From the NCBI RefSeq assembly GCF_030269925.1, contig NC_085114.1, positions 10,434,001-10,498,000 of the forward strand: DNA of 64,000 nucleotides, written 5' to 3'. This DNA is from Bombyx mori (Eukaryota > Arthropoda > Insecta > Lepidoptera > Bombycidae). A program made the translations under genes and the position numbers. The notes below the pieces were generated by a model. The model was not told the DNA's origin. It ran no database searches and saw nothing but the letters and a program-made list of their open reading frames with translations. Positions 43,587 to 54,332 of this stretch are shown here, piece after piece; position 1 is the stretch's first letter; every line of letters begins with the position of its first letter.

Positions 43587-46500
43587 ATGGCAAGCTGTTA
43601 TAAAAAAAGGAGACTTGAACATGAAGAATCTGAGGACAAGATTACAGGTAAAAAGTTCAACCACCACACAGTTATATGATCATATAACCCTAAAATATTT
43701 AGTTAGACCTAACTTTAAATAGTTAGACGCATTGTTATATTTATTTTAATTCTGGTGCTCTGTGGAGGAATATCGTAAGTTTTAGAAAAAGCATTATAAT
43801 TTTTTTCATACTTTCAGTTACAGATAAATCCATGAACTCTATAACTCACACTGGAGAAGACTCAAAAAACAGAAAGAAGCTCAAATCAGATGTTGAAAAT
43901 GAAGGGTAATTATTTTGGAGTGTATTAGGGGAACTATAAGAGGAAATATTCAATAGGTATACAGGGCTTAAAGTGAGCACCTGAGAGCAAAATTTAATTA
44001 AGAAACTTCTCTGATTTTGTAATTTTTTTTGTTGTCCTTGTAGGCAGATGTGCATACGGTCCACCTGATGGTTTTCTTTTTTTTATGATTGAAAGATTCT
44101 GGTGGCCCAGAGGCCTTTCCACTTTCACTAGGACAGGTGGGCAAACAAAGGCTCAGCCAGGAGGGCTGGGATTTTCTAACAACTGCCAGAGTGCCTCCAA
44201 AGGAGACCTAACAACTCAAGAGCAATTGCTTCGCGAATGAATCTACTACCGGATCGGAATCATCGGACCGAAAATTCATTCGGGTGTTTGTTTGTGCCTG
44301 TACAATAAAATCCCACAAGATGTTCAGAACCTACATATACATAGGTTTAAGAAAACTATTAAAGAACATCTGTGCAATAAAGCTTACTATTAAGTCAATG
44401 ATTATCTAGAAGATTGCACAAAGTGGGAATGAGTTGCTCGCTCCGGGCATTTCAATATTGCAATAATTGTTACATTATAATACATCTTGTAAAAAAGAAT
44501 ATTTAAAAAAGCCAGATGTTCTCAGGACGAAGGCTAGTTTTTGTAAATTGGAGGTAGTTCTTTTTGATGTTGAAAATTTTTTGATTTGATTTGGAATCGC
44601 GACTTGCTGAGTTTCTTGGGTTCTCTGAGGTTGCAGGTTGACCTCTTTGTCGAATTCGGTACGGTTACCGAGGCCTTTTTTTTTTCGGGCCGGAAGCCGA
44701 ACCTCCTACGAGGTCCCCGCGCCTAGGGGGCGCGCGGGGTATGTGGGACTCAACGGTCTGCAAGGTGTTGGAAGCAGATCTCGGGCCCAAGGAATTTTAG
44801 GGTCCCTAAGCCTGCTCCTAGTGTTAGAGCTGAAGACGTCTAATGCAAAGGTTATTGGATCGAATGGATCCATAAGTACGTGTCCACCTGATGGTGAGTG
44901 GTTACAGCTGCCCATGGATTTTAGCAATACCAGGGGCAGAGCCAAGCCACTGCCTAAGAAGAATTAAATTTTTTATTGAAATCCAGTGAAATCTAGGTCA
45001 GATTTTAGTTTTACTTTGGCTATGTTCAATCAAAGATGCTATCTCATAGTTCAATGAAATAATGCATTACAATTTTCTTTATAAAGAAATGTAACAAGTT
45101 ATTGAGTAACATGTCAGGTACAATCAAACTTAATTATCTTTAAAACTAGTTGTCTTAAATTGATTTTGATCCATTTTGTATCATTTAATGTTGTGGGTTT
45201 GAATAAACATAATGTAGTTGTTAACTGGTAACTTTTCATCATTCACAAACTCAATTTTGTATAAATTGTTTAATTTATTTACAAGAGAAATGAGACACTT
45301 GTTATGAAATGTGTTTCAAAAGCGGACACAAAAACCCTCTTATTGTGACTACCGCTAGTTACATATCTGAGCCAGGTGGCAGGGCAACACAAAGCTGCAA
45401 TCACCTGAAGCATGTCTTGTCAGATCCCGGATTCACTCTGTGCTTTTAGGCTTTACAAACACCAGCTTCAAACTCTATTCGTTGATAATCTAAGAAGCTA
45501 TACCAGCTACGCCTGAAAGGGTAGATGAGCTCATGGGCTCTACTTGAGAGAATTTCCTAACACTAGCCCTAGCAAGAGCAGTGCTTCACAGAAGCTATCA
45601 CTGAATCTGTTCCACTGAGAAGTTACGAAGTGAAACTCAGTGGGCTGTGTTTAAGGATTGGTGATGAGCAAACTAACCCATGGACCCACTGACCTTCTCA
45701 GTGGATTGAATCTGGTTCTCTTTCTGCGAGGCACTGCTCTTCCTAGGGCCAATGATGGCCGTGGCAATGAGCCCGTTAGACTAGCAGTGAGTAGAAAGGA
45801 AAAAAGTACTCCTGGCACTACTGGTGTTTGTCCATAATAGAATACTATCATGAAGCTCATTAAAAAGTAATCATATTGATGAAAATACGCGTTGTGAAAA
45901 AATACAAAAATAGAGTAGATATAGATCATCTAATTTCTAAAATAAATAGGAATAGGTATAAGGAGATGATATCTATTAGCCTGTTTTTTTTATTGCTTAG
46001 ATGGGTGGACGAGCTCACAGCCCACCTGGTGTTAAGTGGTTACTGGAGCTCATAGACATCTACAACGTAAATGCCGCCAACCCACCTTGAGATACGAGTT
46101 CCAAGGTCTCAGTATAGTTAAAACGACTGCCCCACCCGTCAAACCGAAAAACGCATTACTGCTTCGCAGCAGAAACAGGCAGGGTGGTGGTACCCACCCG
46201 TGCAGACTCGCAAGAGGTCCTACCACCAGTAAAGAGGACCTACCAACAGTGAGATAGTATGTACTATATGCTATTATATTATAGCGTAGTCTGAAAGTAA
46301 ACCCATTAAGACCCATTTAAGAACCATATAATAAATTCAAGACCCTTTACAGATTTCACATTTTTTATATTTGATACGGGTAAGTCTAACAGGTGCATGA
46401 TTAATGTTGCGCCTTTAAGATACAGTAGTAGCGAATCCACAAAAACTCCAAGAAAAATATATTATTACTGATGATTTCAGAAATCTTGTAGTTAAATTGG

Positions 46501-46884
46501 TCGAATACGAGACTGATCCTGAAGTACTACAGAGGCGCCAAAAGCAAATTGATTATGGAAAAAACACAGTTGGGTATCAAAATTATGTTCAACAAATTCC
46601 ACTGTAAGTAATCAAAAATAATATAATAAAAAAACAAATGAATTTATCATGTCATAAGGTGAAAAAGTCGCATAACAATTACTTACAATTATTTCAGAAA
46701 CAAAAGGACTAAAGAACTACCAAAGACTCCAGATAAATACTTGAAATATAGTAGGCGGTCATGGGATATGTTAATAAAGCTTTGGAGAAAAAATCTACAT
46801 GAATTCGATCCCAACTTTGGAGAAGTAAAGAAAGAATGCAATGATGCTAATAAGAAAGTTAATGATGATGACTCTTCCGATTAG
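43587..46884 (+). CDS. SLBP: Histone RNA hairpin-binding protein
   Basis: SLBP binds the stem-loop at the 3' end of replication-dependent histone mRNAs and drives their processing, export and translation. Four exons (43587-43647, 43818-43905, 46481-46603, 46698-46884) join in phase to 132 residues. The RNA-binding domain spans about 59-128: [66 protein letters not shown]. The TPDK at ~101-104 corresponds to the phosphorylated TPNK of human SLBP. The C-terminus is acidic, ending NDDDSSD, like insect SLBPs with a phosphorylated acidic tail. The N-terminal region is only ~58 residues, much shorter than in human or Drosophila (~270 aa total), so an upstream exon cannot be excluded. AATAAA lies 5 bp after the stop. 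Intron 2 (2.6 kb) contains a three-level nest of retroposons. Confidence 0.93.
44072..44881 (-). mobile_element. LINE (second subfamily) inserted in the CR1-like tail
   Basis: A T-run at 44075-44084 marks its antisense poly(A) end. The body (GAGGCCTTTCCACTTTCACT ... GGATCGGAATC | GCGACTTGCTGAG ... GAGGTCCCCGCGCCTAGG) matches 33600-33830 and extends beyond it. It is itself interrupted by 44262-44592. Confidence 0.75.
44262..44592 (+). mobile_element. Innermost LINE 3' fragment
   Basis: It encodes [20 protein letters not shown], then [10 protein letters not shown], an RT polyprotein C-terminus, followed by an untranslated tail. GGAATC is repeated at 44256-44261 and 44593-44598, and the uninterrupted relative at 33600 reads GGATCGGAATCGCGACCC. 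Confidence 0.75.
45480..45800. mobile_element. Two degenerate jockey LINE tails in inverted orientation
   Basis: 45480-45655 reads antisense (GAAACTCAGTGGGCTGTG at its end) and 45655-45800 reads sense (ACCCACTGACCTTCTCAGTG, GAGGCACTGCTCTTCCTAGG). Both are strongly mutated and abut as an inverted pair. Confidence 0.6.
45985..46245 (-). mobile_element. Bm1-like SINE in SLBP intron 2
   Basis: TTTTATTGCTTAGATGGGTG to CAAGAGGTCCTACCACCAGT, antisense to SLBP; a short duplicated CCTACCA(C/A)CAGT follows. Confidence 0.88.
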
Positions 46885-47117
46885 GAATAATAAATAAATT
46901 TATATTCTTGATAGATATTTAAGCCCACAATATACATATATGTGTTGTATAAATATATTACACATGTATAAATGATATCACAGACCACACCACAACTAGC
47001 CAGCTAGTTAGATATTGGTAAAATAAGACATTTTGTCATCATAGTGTTTTAATACAAAATAAAATAAAATTTGTTATATATCTGTAACATTTTTTTATTT
47101 TTCTAAAATACAACTGT

Positions 47118-50100
47118 CTAGGTATTTGGCAGTTCTATTTTATTTAAAATCTCTCGAGCCTGTTTAATTATTGCTGTATTTTTATTATCTATTATGTTAG
47201 TGAGATTCTGTAATTTTTCCATGTATTCATCAATATTATCTTCAGTAGCCCCAGTTGGTCCACCTGAAAACAAACAAACTGTCTATATTGCTCATTATGC
47301 ATATTATGTAAAAACTGAAATATCACAACATTCTAATTGCAATGAAATTAATTTTTTCTAATGAAATACATACTCAACAAATGTTCACGATTGACTTCCA
47401 CGGTGAAGGAATAATATATAATTATAATTTGCGTAAATACTGGTGGTAGGACCTCTTGTGAGTCCGCACAGGTAGGCACCACCGCCCTGCCTATTTCCGC
47501 CGTGAAGCAGTAATGCGTTTCGGTTTGAAGGGTGGAGCAGCCGTTGTAATTATACTGAGACCTTAGAACTTATATCTCAAGATGGGTGGCGCATTTACGT
47601 TATAGATGTCTATGGGCTCCAGTAACCACTTAATACCAGGTGGGCTGTGAGCTCGTCCACCCATCTAAGCAATTAAAAAATAATAATTTAACCTTAAGGG
47701 AATGATAAATATGCATAGCAGTATTAGTGAATAGCGAATTCTTGATTTTGTTACTAAACTTCTATACTTTATGTAGTAGACCATCTAACCCCTGGTGTGT
47801 TTAGAGGTTATGGAACCCTTATACACTGCTTAAAGCTAGTGTTTCAGTCAAAGCATTAGTTTCAATGACAATACATGGTCACAATGTCAATTTGAAACTC
47901 ATGGTTTTGATAAATAAAACATAAAATGACAATTTACTCAATAAAATTAGTGTTGAATAATTACACATTGACTACCTGGTAAAGCTAATGTCTGAAGACC
48001 TTGCACTAAGGCTGCGACCAGACTACGTTTATGAGCAAGCAAAGCAGCAGTCCTTTCAGCTGCTGCAGCTGTTTCAGCTCTGAGTTTCGATGTAGCGCCG
48101 CTTACCTCTTCTGCGTGACGATGTAAGATTGCATTCTGATGTAAGTACAAAATATGTATAAAATTTTTAATCATTATCTATATAAGCACCATTTTAGTGC
48201 TTGGTAAGATTGAAGTATAAATAACAATAAATATTGTGGTGTACATATTTTTTGGTAGGACAGGCCATCTGTCAACAAATAGGAAGCCGAGAGACATAGA
48301 AGTGAATAACAACACCCATCTTGAAAATTGTAAATATGGCTGAAGTTCTATCTTTCAAACAAGAGTCCATGACCACTAGCTCCTACCAAATAGGTAAGAT
48401 GGTGGTACCAGTGAGTGCCAGTCAGTCATCATAATATGCTATTAAATACTCATAGAAAGCTGCTGGACCATTCATGCTCCATTTACCTGCTGTTCGTAAT
48501 CTGAATTTGCCTTTCTTAATTGTCTTAACTCAGATTCTCTCAGTTTGTTATGTTGCAGAAATTGATCTGTGAAGATTGGTATTTCCATTTCACCCTGTAA
48601 CAATAAATTTACTACTTTACAAAACTTTGTTTACCTTCCAATTTGAATTTAAGTAGGTATTCAACAATTCTTTATGCTTTTTATGCTGACAATATAAACT
48701 GCAGAACTTACAGATGTAGGATTAATACATGGTCTTGGTCTTGGTGGGGTAGTCTGACGTGAAGACATGTTTGTTGTAGAAGCACTATACACTGTACTTT
48801 CTCCTGGTTGGGTACCCCCTATAAGAGTAAGTGTAAGTATTGTTAGTTTTTTGTCAAAGCACTTTTTTCATCAAATAAGTTGCTGGATTAATTTTATATA
48901 TATATTACGTAATAGTGAAATTTTAGTGTACTTCAATATTCAACATTTTTTAACATTGTATTACAACATCTAGTTTTGCAAGCATGTAATGCCTATCTGT
49001 ATGAATGCTTAAAGAGCTCCCCTTAAACTGAATTTAATATTAATGTTACTATGAATTAATCTCATGTAAGGTACAAATGGCACTATTTTCTTTATAAAAA
49101 GAGCAAATGAGCTCACGGCTCATGTAGGTTTATATGGCTAGAGACGTAAACATGGATGTCTAAATGCTACTACAATTGTATTGTATAACAGCTGTCCTAA
49201 CCATCAAACTAATGTGCTAGATTCTTCATGCAAGATCGTAATACCAGACGTATGCTTGGTCTTGTTTTTGAGAAATTGTTGCGCCTAATATTTTTTATGG
49301 ATTATATGGTTCTCTATTGATTTTTTTTTTTATTGCTTATATATGTGGACGAGCTCACAGCCCACCTGGTGTTAAGTGGTTACTGGAGCCCATAAACATC
49401 TACAACGCACATGCGCCACACACCTTGAGATATAGTTTTAAGGTCTCAGTATAGTCACAACGGCTGCCCCACCCTTCAAACCGAAACGTATTACTGCTTC
49501 ACGGCAGATATCGGCAGGGCGGTGGTACCTACCCGTGCGGACTCACAAGAGGTTCTACCACCAGTAATTACGCAAATTATAATTTTGCGGGTTTGATTTT
49601 TATTGCACGATGTTATTCCTTCACCGTGGAAGTCGATCGTGAACATTTGTTAAGTACGTATTTCATTAGAAAAATTGGTACCCGCCTGCGGGATTCGAAC
49701 ACCGGTGCATCACTCGATACAAATGCACCATTCGTCTTAACCTTTAGGCCACGACGACTTCGTAAAAAGAAAAGAAAAAAGAAAATTTTAAAAGAATATT
49801 GGATTTACCAGAAACTGAAGCGTCTACTTGAGGAACCTGCCGTAACTTCTTTGATAAGCTACCATCTTGCAGATCAGATTGTTGTTTTGTGAACTCTTTA
49901 TAAGCATTTGTTCTTTTGTATTCCGCACATTCTTTAACATATCTGTTAATTTAAAATACACTATTCGTATTTAAAATAATTTCAAATATATATTATTTAC
50001 ATCTCATGAAATTTAAATTAGGTACTTGATTAATGATTAACCTTTCTTTATCCTGATCTGCAGCATCTAAGTATTGTTGTTTTTCTTCAGCTGGAAGTCT

Positions 50101-50569
50101 ACTCCACTCGCTAGCTAACTGTCTGGTCAATTCTGCAAAACCCAAATCTGGCTGTTGTGCTCGCAACTGATCTCTTCTCTCATTTAAAAATCTTACATAA
50201 CCTTAAATATGAATATTCGTTTGTCTTAAAATTGTAAATAAAAGATTTTAATAAGGAATTAAGTAAAAATAAGACATCTAAAATAAGAGCTAAACCTGTG
50301 AGAGGTTGACGGGGTGCAGTTGTATCGCGAGCTGCTTTGGGTTTTCTTTTTTTGGGCTTTTTAGGTGATGTTTTTGGAACTTCTTTTAAAGCACCCGCCG
50401 TGTCAATCGCAACGGGCGTTTCAGCAAGCACATGAACATTAGATACTATAGGCACTTGAGTCAAGCTTGAGTCAGTGGTCACAGGTTTCGGGTCTTTTTC
50501 AATATTAATAGGCTGCACTTCTGAATTCACTGTATTTACAACGTCCGATTTTAAAGAATCGCTTTCCAT
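47118..50569 (-). CDS. HMG20A: HMG-box protein HMG20A/HMG20B-type
   Basis: HMG20A (iBRAF) and HMG20B (BRAF35) are HMG-box subunits of LSD1/CoREST-type chromatin complexes. Exons, minus strand: 50569-50296, 50201-50042, 49942-49809, 48818-48712, 48594-48487, 48135-47976, 47263-47118; phases agree, 271 residues. The N-terminus is acidic/Ser-rich, then a basic stretch [13 protein letters not shown] (~70-82). The HMG box starts at [20 protein letters not shown], followed by [20 protein letters not shown] and [20 protein letters not shown]. Downstream are [20 protein letters not shown] and a predicted coiled coil ([20 protein letters not shown] ... [20 protein letters not shown]), ending in [13 protein letters not shown] ... 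[13 protein letters not shown]. This order is that of vertebrate HMG20A, which I favour, though insects have one gene for the pair. AATAAA (minus) is ~19 nt after the stop. Confidence 0.9.
47370..47680 (+). mobile_element. Bm1-like SINE, mid-length
   Basis: From CAACAAATGTTCACGATTGA through TAAGCAATTAAAAAATAA, in HMG20A intron 6, antisense to the gene. Confidence 0.88.
49320..49762 (-). mobile_element. Full-length Bm1-like SINE
   Basis: Tail at 49320-49335, tRNA-like head at 49680-49762 (GGGATTCGAACACCGGTGCA, AACCTTTAGGCCACGACGAC). It lies ~45 bp beyond HMG20A exon 3's 3' border. Confidence 0.88.
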
Positions 50570-50699
50570 TGTTGTTTTACTTCAATACATCCAACACAAT
50601 ACAATAACTATACTTAAACACTTTAATATCGGATTTTGGTTTAAACTAAGTAGAAAATAGGTATAGATAGGTAAACAAAGCAAAACCCTCAGCACCATA

Positions 50700-50775
50700 G
50701 ATTAAACACTTAACTTTTTTAAGGGATTTTACGATCTGGTAACTAAGACCTTTAGGTCAAGTCTTATTTGAATTT
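50700..50775 (-). repeat. Foldback repeat family, end fragment
   Basis: CTTTTTTAAGGGATTTTACG, TCTGGTAACTAAGACCTTTA and GTCAAGTCTTATTTGAATTT match the end of 53093-54128 in reverse. A variant CATAGATTAAACACTTAA precedes it. Confidence 0.65.
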
Positions 50776-51427
50776 ATCCCCTGTTTTCCAATCACAGCAC
50801 AAGAGCGCATTATGCGGCATAATGCCCAACTAAGCTTCAGCATAGGTAATTTCCATATATAATTTGATTAATATTTTACCTGATTTTTTTATTTTTAACT
50901 GATTTTCTTTTAATATTAATAATTAATTGATATGAGTCAAATGTAAGAGAGAGATAGAGAGACAGAGAAGTGAATATATCCCATAGACCTATATAGTAGG
51001 GACACGACATATTGTTCTATACGTACAATTGCTTATATAAATAGCACCCATTTTGAAGGCACATACATAAACATATATCTATCTCGTTCTTACTCAGCAC
51101 TTTAACTCGCAGGAAAACAATATAACAGTATTTCAGTGCGTACATAAAATGAAACATGAATATACGTAAATATCTCCGTCTCCGTCTAATGAGGCCGAAA
51201 ATCCGCCATGTTTAGCGCGCCAAATGTCATTGTCACGTCAGTTCGGCCGTCTGTTTTGGGTTGTACATTATTTATTGACTTTGATATCGATTTAATATGA
51301 TTGATTATATAAAATTTCATAATTTATCATGCTTAAAACATACAAAAATAATAATTAAAACGTATTTTATAGGATCTCAAGAAAGTCGATGCCCTAAAAC
51401 TATTATCTATATGTATTTAAATTCATT

Positions 51428-51631
51428 ATGGAGCCCTCATCCGAAAAATCCATTTTTCGGTCGGAATCTATTGATCATGACACCATAGATTATACACTTA
51501 ATAATCTATTCATCATGACACTAATCATAAATACCACTTTAAAATATGTCATCAAAACATATTTAGACATTCTGTTTAGATATTTCGGGAAAAAGGTTAC
51601 CGACAAAATCTCTTCGGAACTATTTAACTAA
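51428..51631 (+). other. Hypothetical 67-codon ORF
   Basis: MEPSSEKSIFRSESIDHDTI ... ends KVTDKISSELFN, with one hydrophobic stretch (LFIMTLIINTTL). Its middle was extended by the mini-insertion E (51484-51511 plus TSD), which happens to keep the frame. No family recognised; may be chance. Confidence 0.15.
51484..51511 (-). mobile_element. Ultra-short 28 bp insertion with 10 bp direct repeats (copy E)
   Basis: CATAGATTATACACTTAATA followed by ATCTATTC lies between two copies of ATCATGACAC (51474-51483 and 51512-51521). The minus strand ends with the same TTAAGTGTATAATCTATG terminus as copies A and C. Confidence 0.6.
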
Positions 51632-52365
51632 AATAGTTTTATTCCGCAGTGAGTAAAACACTATTGTAAATTTGTTAAATATTTAATAATTAAGTGATTT
51701 TAGAGAGGAAGTCACAAGGAATGACGTTTGTAATTAATGAATAAATGTTCTGTAGGTGTTTTTTTTTTCACGCGGTCCCTTGATAAGTTTAAAATTTGAA
51801 TCACTCTCAAGCGAAAGTGATTCAAATGGTGCGGCGCACCTTCCTTGGGGTGCATTGCGGTAGTATGTTACGGACTTTAGAGTCAGCAAAACAATTAAAA
51901 TAGATTGTTATAGTCTAAGAAAAACACATACTCAAAATACGATAACATTTAGCATGCTAGAAATGGGCTGATGGCTTGAACTACGCCATATCTTTATGTT
52001 TTGCGACAAACGACAACTTTATAAAATCAGTGTAGCAACTTTTAAAAATCATCATATCGTTTACTTGGCAAATTCGAAGGACGAACTTGTCTTAGATTTC
52101 ACCCATCTAAATCATATCATATTTGCACATAACAATATACCTACTTACTTCCCATTAAAGTATAAATTCTACAAATAAATAATACTCAACAATATTTAAA
52201 ATAAAATGAGCCAAGAACGTTTATCGATAAAACCTGATAACATTGTAATCTTTTGTACAGCACTAAAGACGCCATGTTTTGTGGCCAGATGACGTCACAG
52301 TGGCACGAAATTTTGGTTGACGTTTCATTTCCATAGGTTTCCTACTTCATTGATATATCCTAATA
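51522..52365. other. HMG20A-METTL16 intergenic, nothing firm
   Basis: It contains a 12 bp stem hairpin (ATTTGAATCACT/AGTGATTCAAAT, 51794-51827) and a 60-codon frame at 51996-52178 starting MFCDKRQLYK without recognisable family. Otherwise AT-rich. Confidence 0.4.
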
Positions 52366-52371
52366 CATGTC

Positions 52372-52590
52372 TCACTCTGTCTCATGCGCGAGCCCACCGA
52401 GTTTCTCGCCGGATCTTCTCAGTGGGTCACGTTTCCGATCCAGTGGTAGATTCTGCGAAGCACTGCTCTTGCTAGGGGTAGTGTTAGCAACTCTCCGGTT
52501 TGAGCCCCGTGAGCTCATCTACAAACGTTACGGTGAAGCTGAAATAGCCTCTCAAGGCTATCAGCATAGGTAGGAATAAAAATAAAAAAA
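52372..52590 (+). mobile_element. Jockey LINE tail
   Basis: GCGAGCCCACCGAGTTTCTC to GGCTATCAGCATAGGTAGGA then AATAAAAATAAAAAAA; sense strand plus. Confidence 0.85.
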
Positions 52591-53092
52591 CTCATGCGCG
52601 TGGATAATGCCCTCGCCACAGAGGTATTAAATTTAATTTAGGGGATGATTGGCCCCTTGGATCGGTCTGTCTTTTTGTAAGAGGTTTTAAAATAGTTGTC
52701 TGGTGGACATATATAAAAATCAGCTTTCAGAATTTACGTGAAGTTAGGTTACTATTTTGGGAGATTTAAAGCGTCTGCAAAGCAATTCGGCCGACGGAAA
52801 GTGTCTGGGAGTATTGGCAACTTATTTTTAAGGATGTTGACTAAAATATACGTAAAAATCAGCTTTCAGAATTTACGTGAAGTAGGTAATGATTTTATGT
52901 ACCTTGAGTACCTAATTCCTGAAAAATGGCCGTCTAAGCAAGGTAGCAGGTAGGCATGCGTTCTTAGTACATACTAACACAACGACGCAATCGGCCACAT
53001 TTTGTTCGCCGGAAAATACGTGACGTCTAGGGGCCCTGGGATCTCACTCTACTAGTAGTGGTATGAACTTGGGGGAAAATAATTAATTTAAG

Positions 53093-54128
53093 GACTTTTT
53101 GGCGGGAACGCGAGGAGTGAAGTTGTGTGATTTGTTTTATTTTGTCTATTTAGTGTTTCTTCGAGCTTAAATATGTAATAACGGTGGTTTATTAACTGTT
53201 TAATATCTGTGAAAGTGCACAAATGTGGGAAAATGAAACAAAGCCGCTGGACGTAACTTCTCGGGATCCTCCAAAAAGTCCACTGAAAAAATCTCAGTAA
53301 ATGACCACCACCACCACAAAAGATCCTGGAGTGGCGACCACGTACTGGCAAGCGCAGTGTGGGACGGCCACCTACTAGATGGACCGACGACCTAGTAAAA
53401 AGCGCTGGGTCTCGTTGGATGCAGGTGGCAATGGACCGGTCGCACTGGAAATCTATTGGAGAGGCCTATGTTCAGCAGTGGACGGCGATAGGCTGAAATG
53501 ATGATGATGATGATGATGACCACCATTTTACTGAGATTATATTTCATTCCATATCATCTCCTCTCATTTCATTCAATTTCATCCTAGTTGATTAACGTCT
53601 CAAATTAATCATCTTCATTTCATTTCACTCCATAGTATCATTTTTCATAAAAATATGAATAAAAATTAAAATAAGACATGACTTAAAGGTCACAGTTACC
53701 AGATCATAGAATCCCTTAAAAAAAATACTTTAACTTTTGGCGGGAACGCGAGGAGTGAAGTTGTGTGATTTGTTTTATTTTGTCTATTTAGTGTTTCTTC
53801 GTGTAATAACGGTGGTTTATTAACTGTTTAATATCTGTGAAAGTGCACAAATGTGGGAAAATGAAACAAAGCCGCTGGACGTCACTTCTCGGGATCCTCC
53901 AAAAAGTCCACTGAAAAAATCTTAGTAAATGACCACCATTGTCCTGAGATTATATTTCATCACATGTCATCTCATTTCATTTCATCCCAGTTGATTAATG
54001 TCTCAAATTAATCATCTTCATTTCATTTCACTTCATAATATCATTTTTCTTAAAATATGAATATAAATTAAAATAAGATTTGACTTAAAGGTGTCAGTCA
54101 CTAGGTCATAAAATCCCTTAAAAAAATA
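53093..54128 (+). repeat. Two tandem copies of the foldback repeat
   Basis: Copy 1 (53093-53733) and copy 2 (53735-54128) both run from CTTTTGGCGGGAACGCGAGG through GTGAAAGTGCACAAATGTGG and a CTCAGTAAA/TTTACTGAG hairpin, to TCATTTTTC...ATCCCTTAAAAAAA. Copy 1 is longer because of an RTE fragment in its hairpin loop. Confidence 0.82.
53311..53517 (+). mobile_element. RTE-like LINE 3' end inserted in the hairpin loop
   Basis: In mixed frames it encodes the typical RTE end (RSVGRPPTRW-like, MDRSHWKSIGEAYVQQW) and finishes in (GAT)n. GACCACCA is duplicated at 53303-53310 and 53518-53525. Confidence 0.82.
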
Positions 54129-54332
54129 ATAATTTAAAAAAATTAATTCAGCGTATTTCAAGTACCTAGATCATTAAATTGTTTCAATTATTTTTAAAAC
54201 ATTTCGTATCAGACAATTCTCTAAAATCCAGTACCCTCTAATAAAAAAATAATAATACAGGGTTTTTTTTAAAAACGTTTGTGCTAAGGTACCTTACCAT
54301 CGGAGTGATACAATTCCGAATTTAAATTTACA

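Larger units (their letters stand above)
44030..44960 (-). mobile_element. CR1-like LINE tail split by an 810 bp insertion
   Basis: TGTCCTTGTAGGCAGATGTG ... CCACCTGATGG (to 44071) continues as GTGAGTGGTTACAGCTGCCC ... GCCAAGCCACTGCCTAA after 44894. GTCCACCTGATGG (13 bp) is present at 44059-44071 and again at 44882-44894. Confidence 0.82.

Noticed and set aside
44638..44967. 109-codon frame
   Set aside because: Lies wholly within LINE tail sequence of the nested insertion.
51794..51827. Histone-type 3' stem-loop
   Set aside because: The stem is 12 bp with a 10 nt loop and lacks the 6 bp stem, 4 nt loop and downstream element of histone mRNAs.
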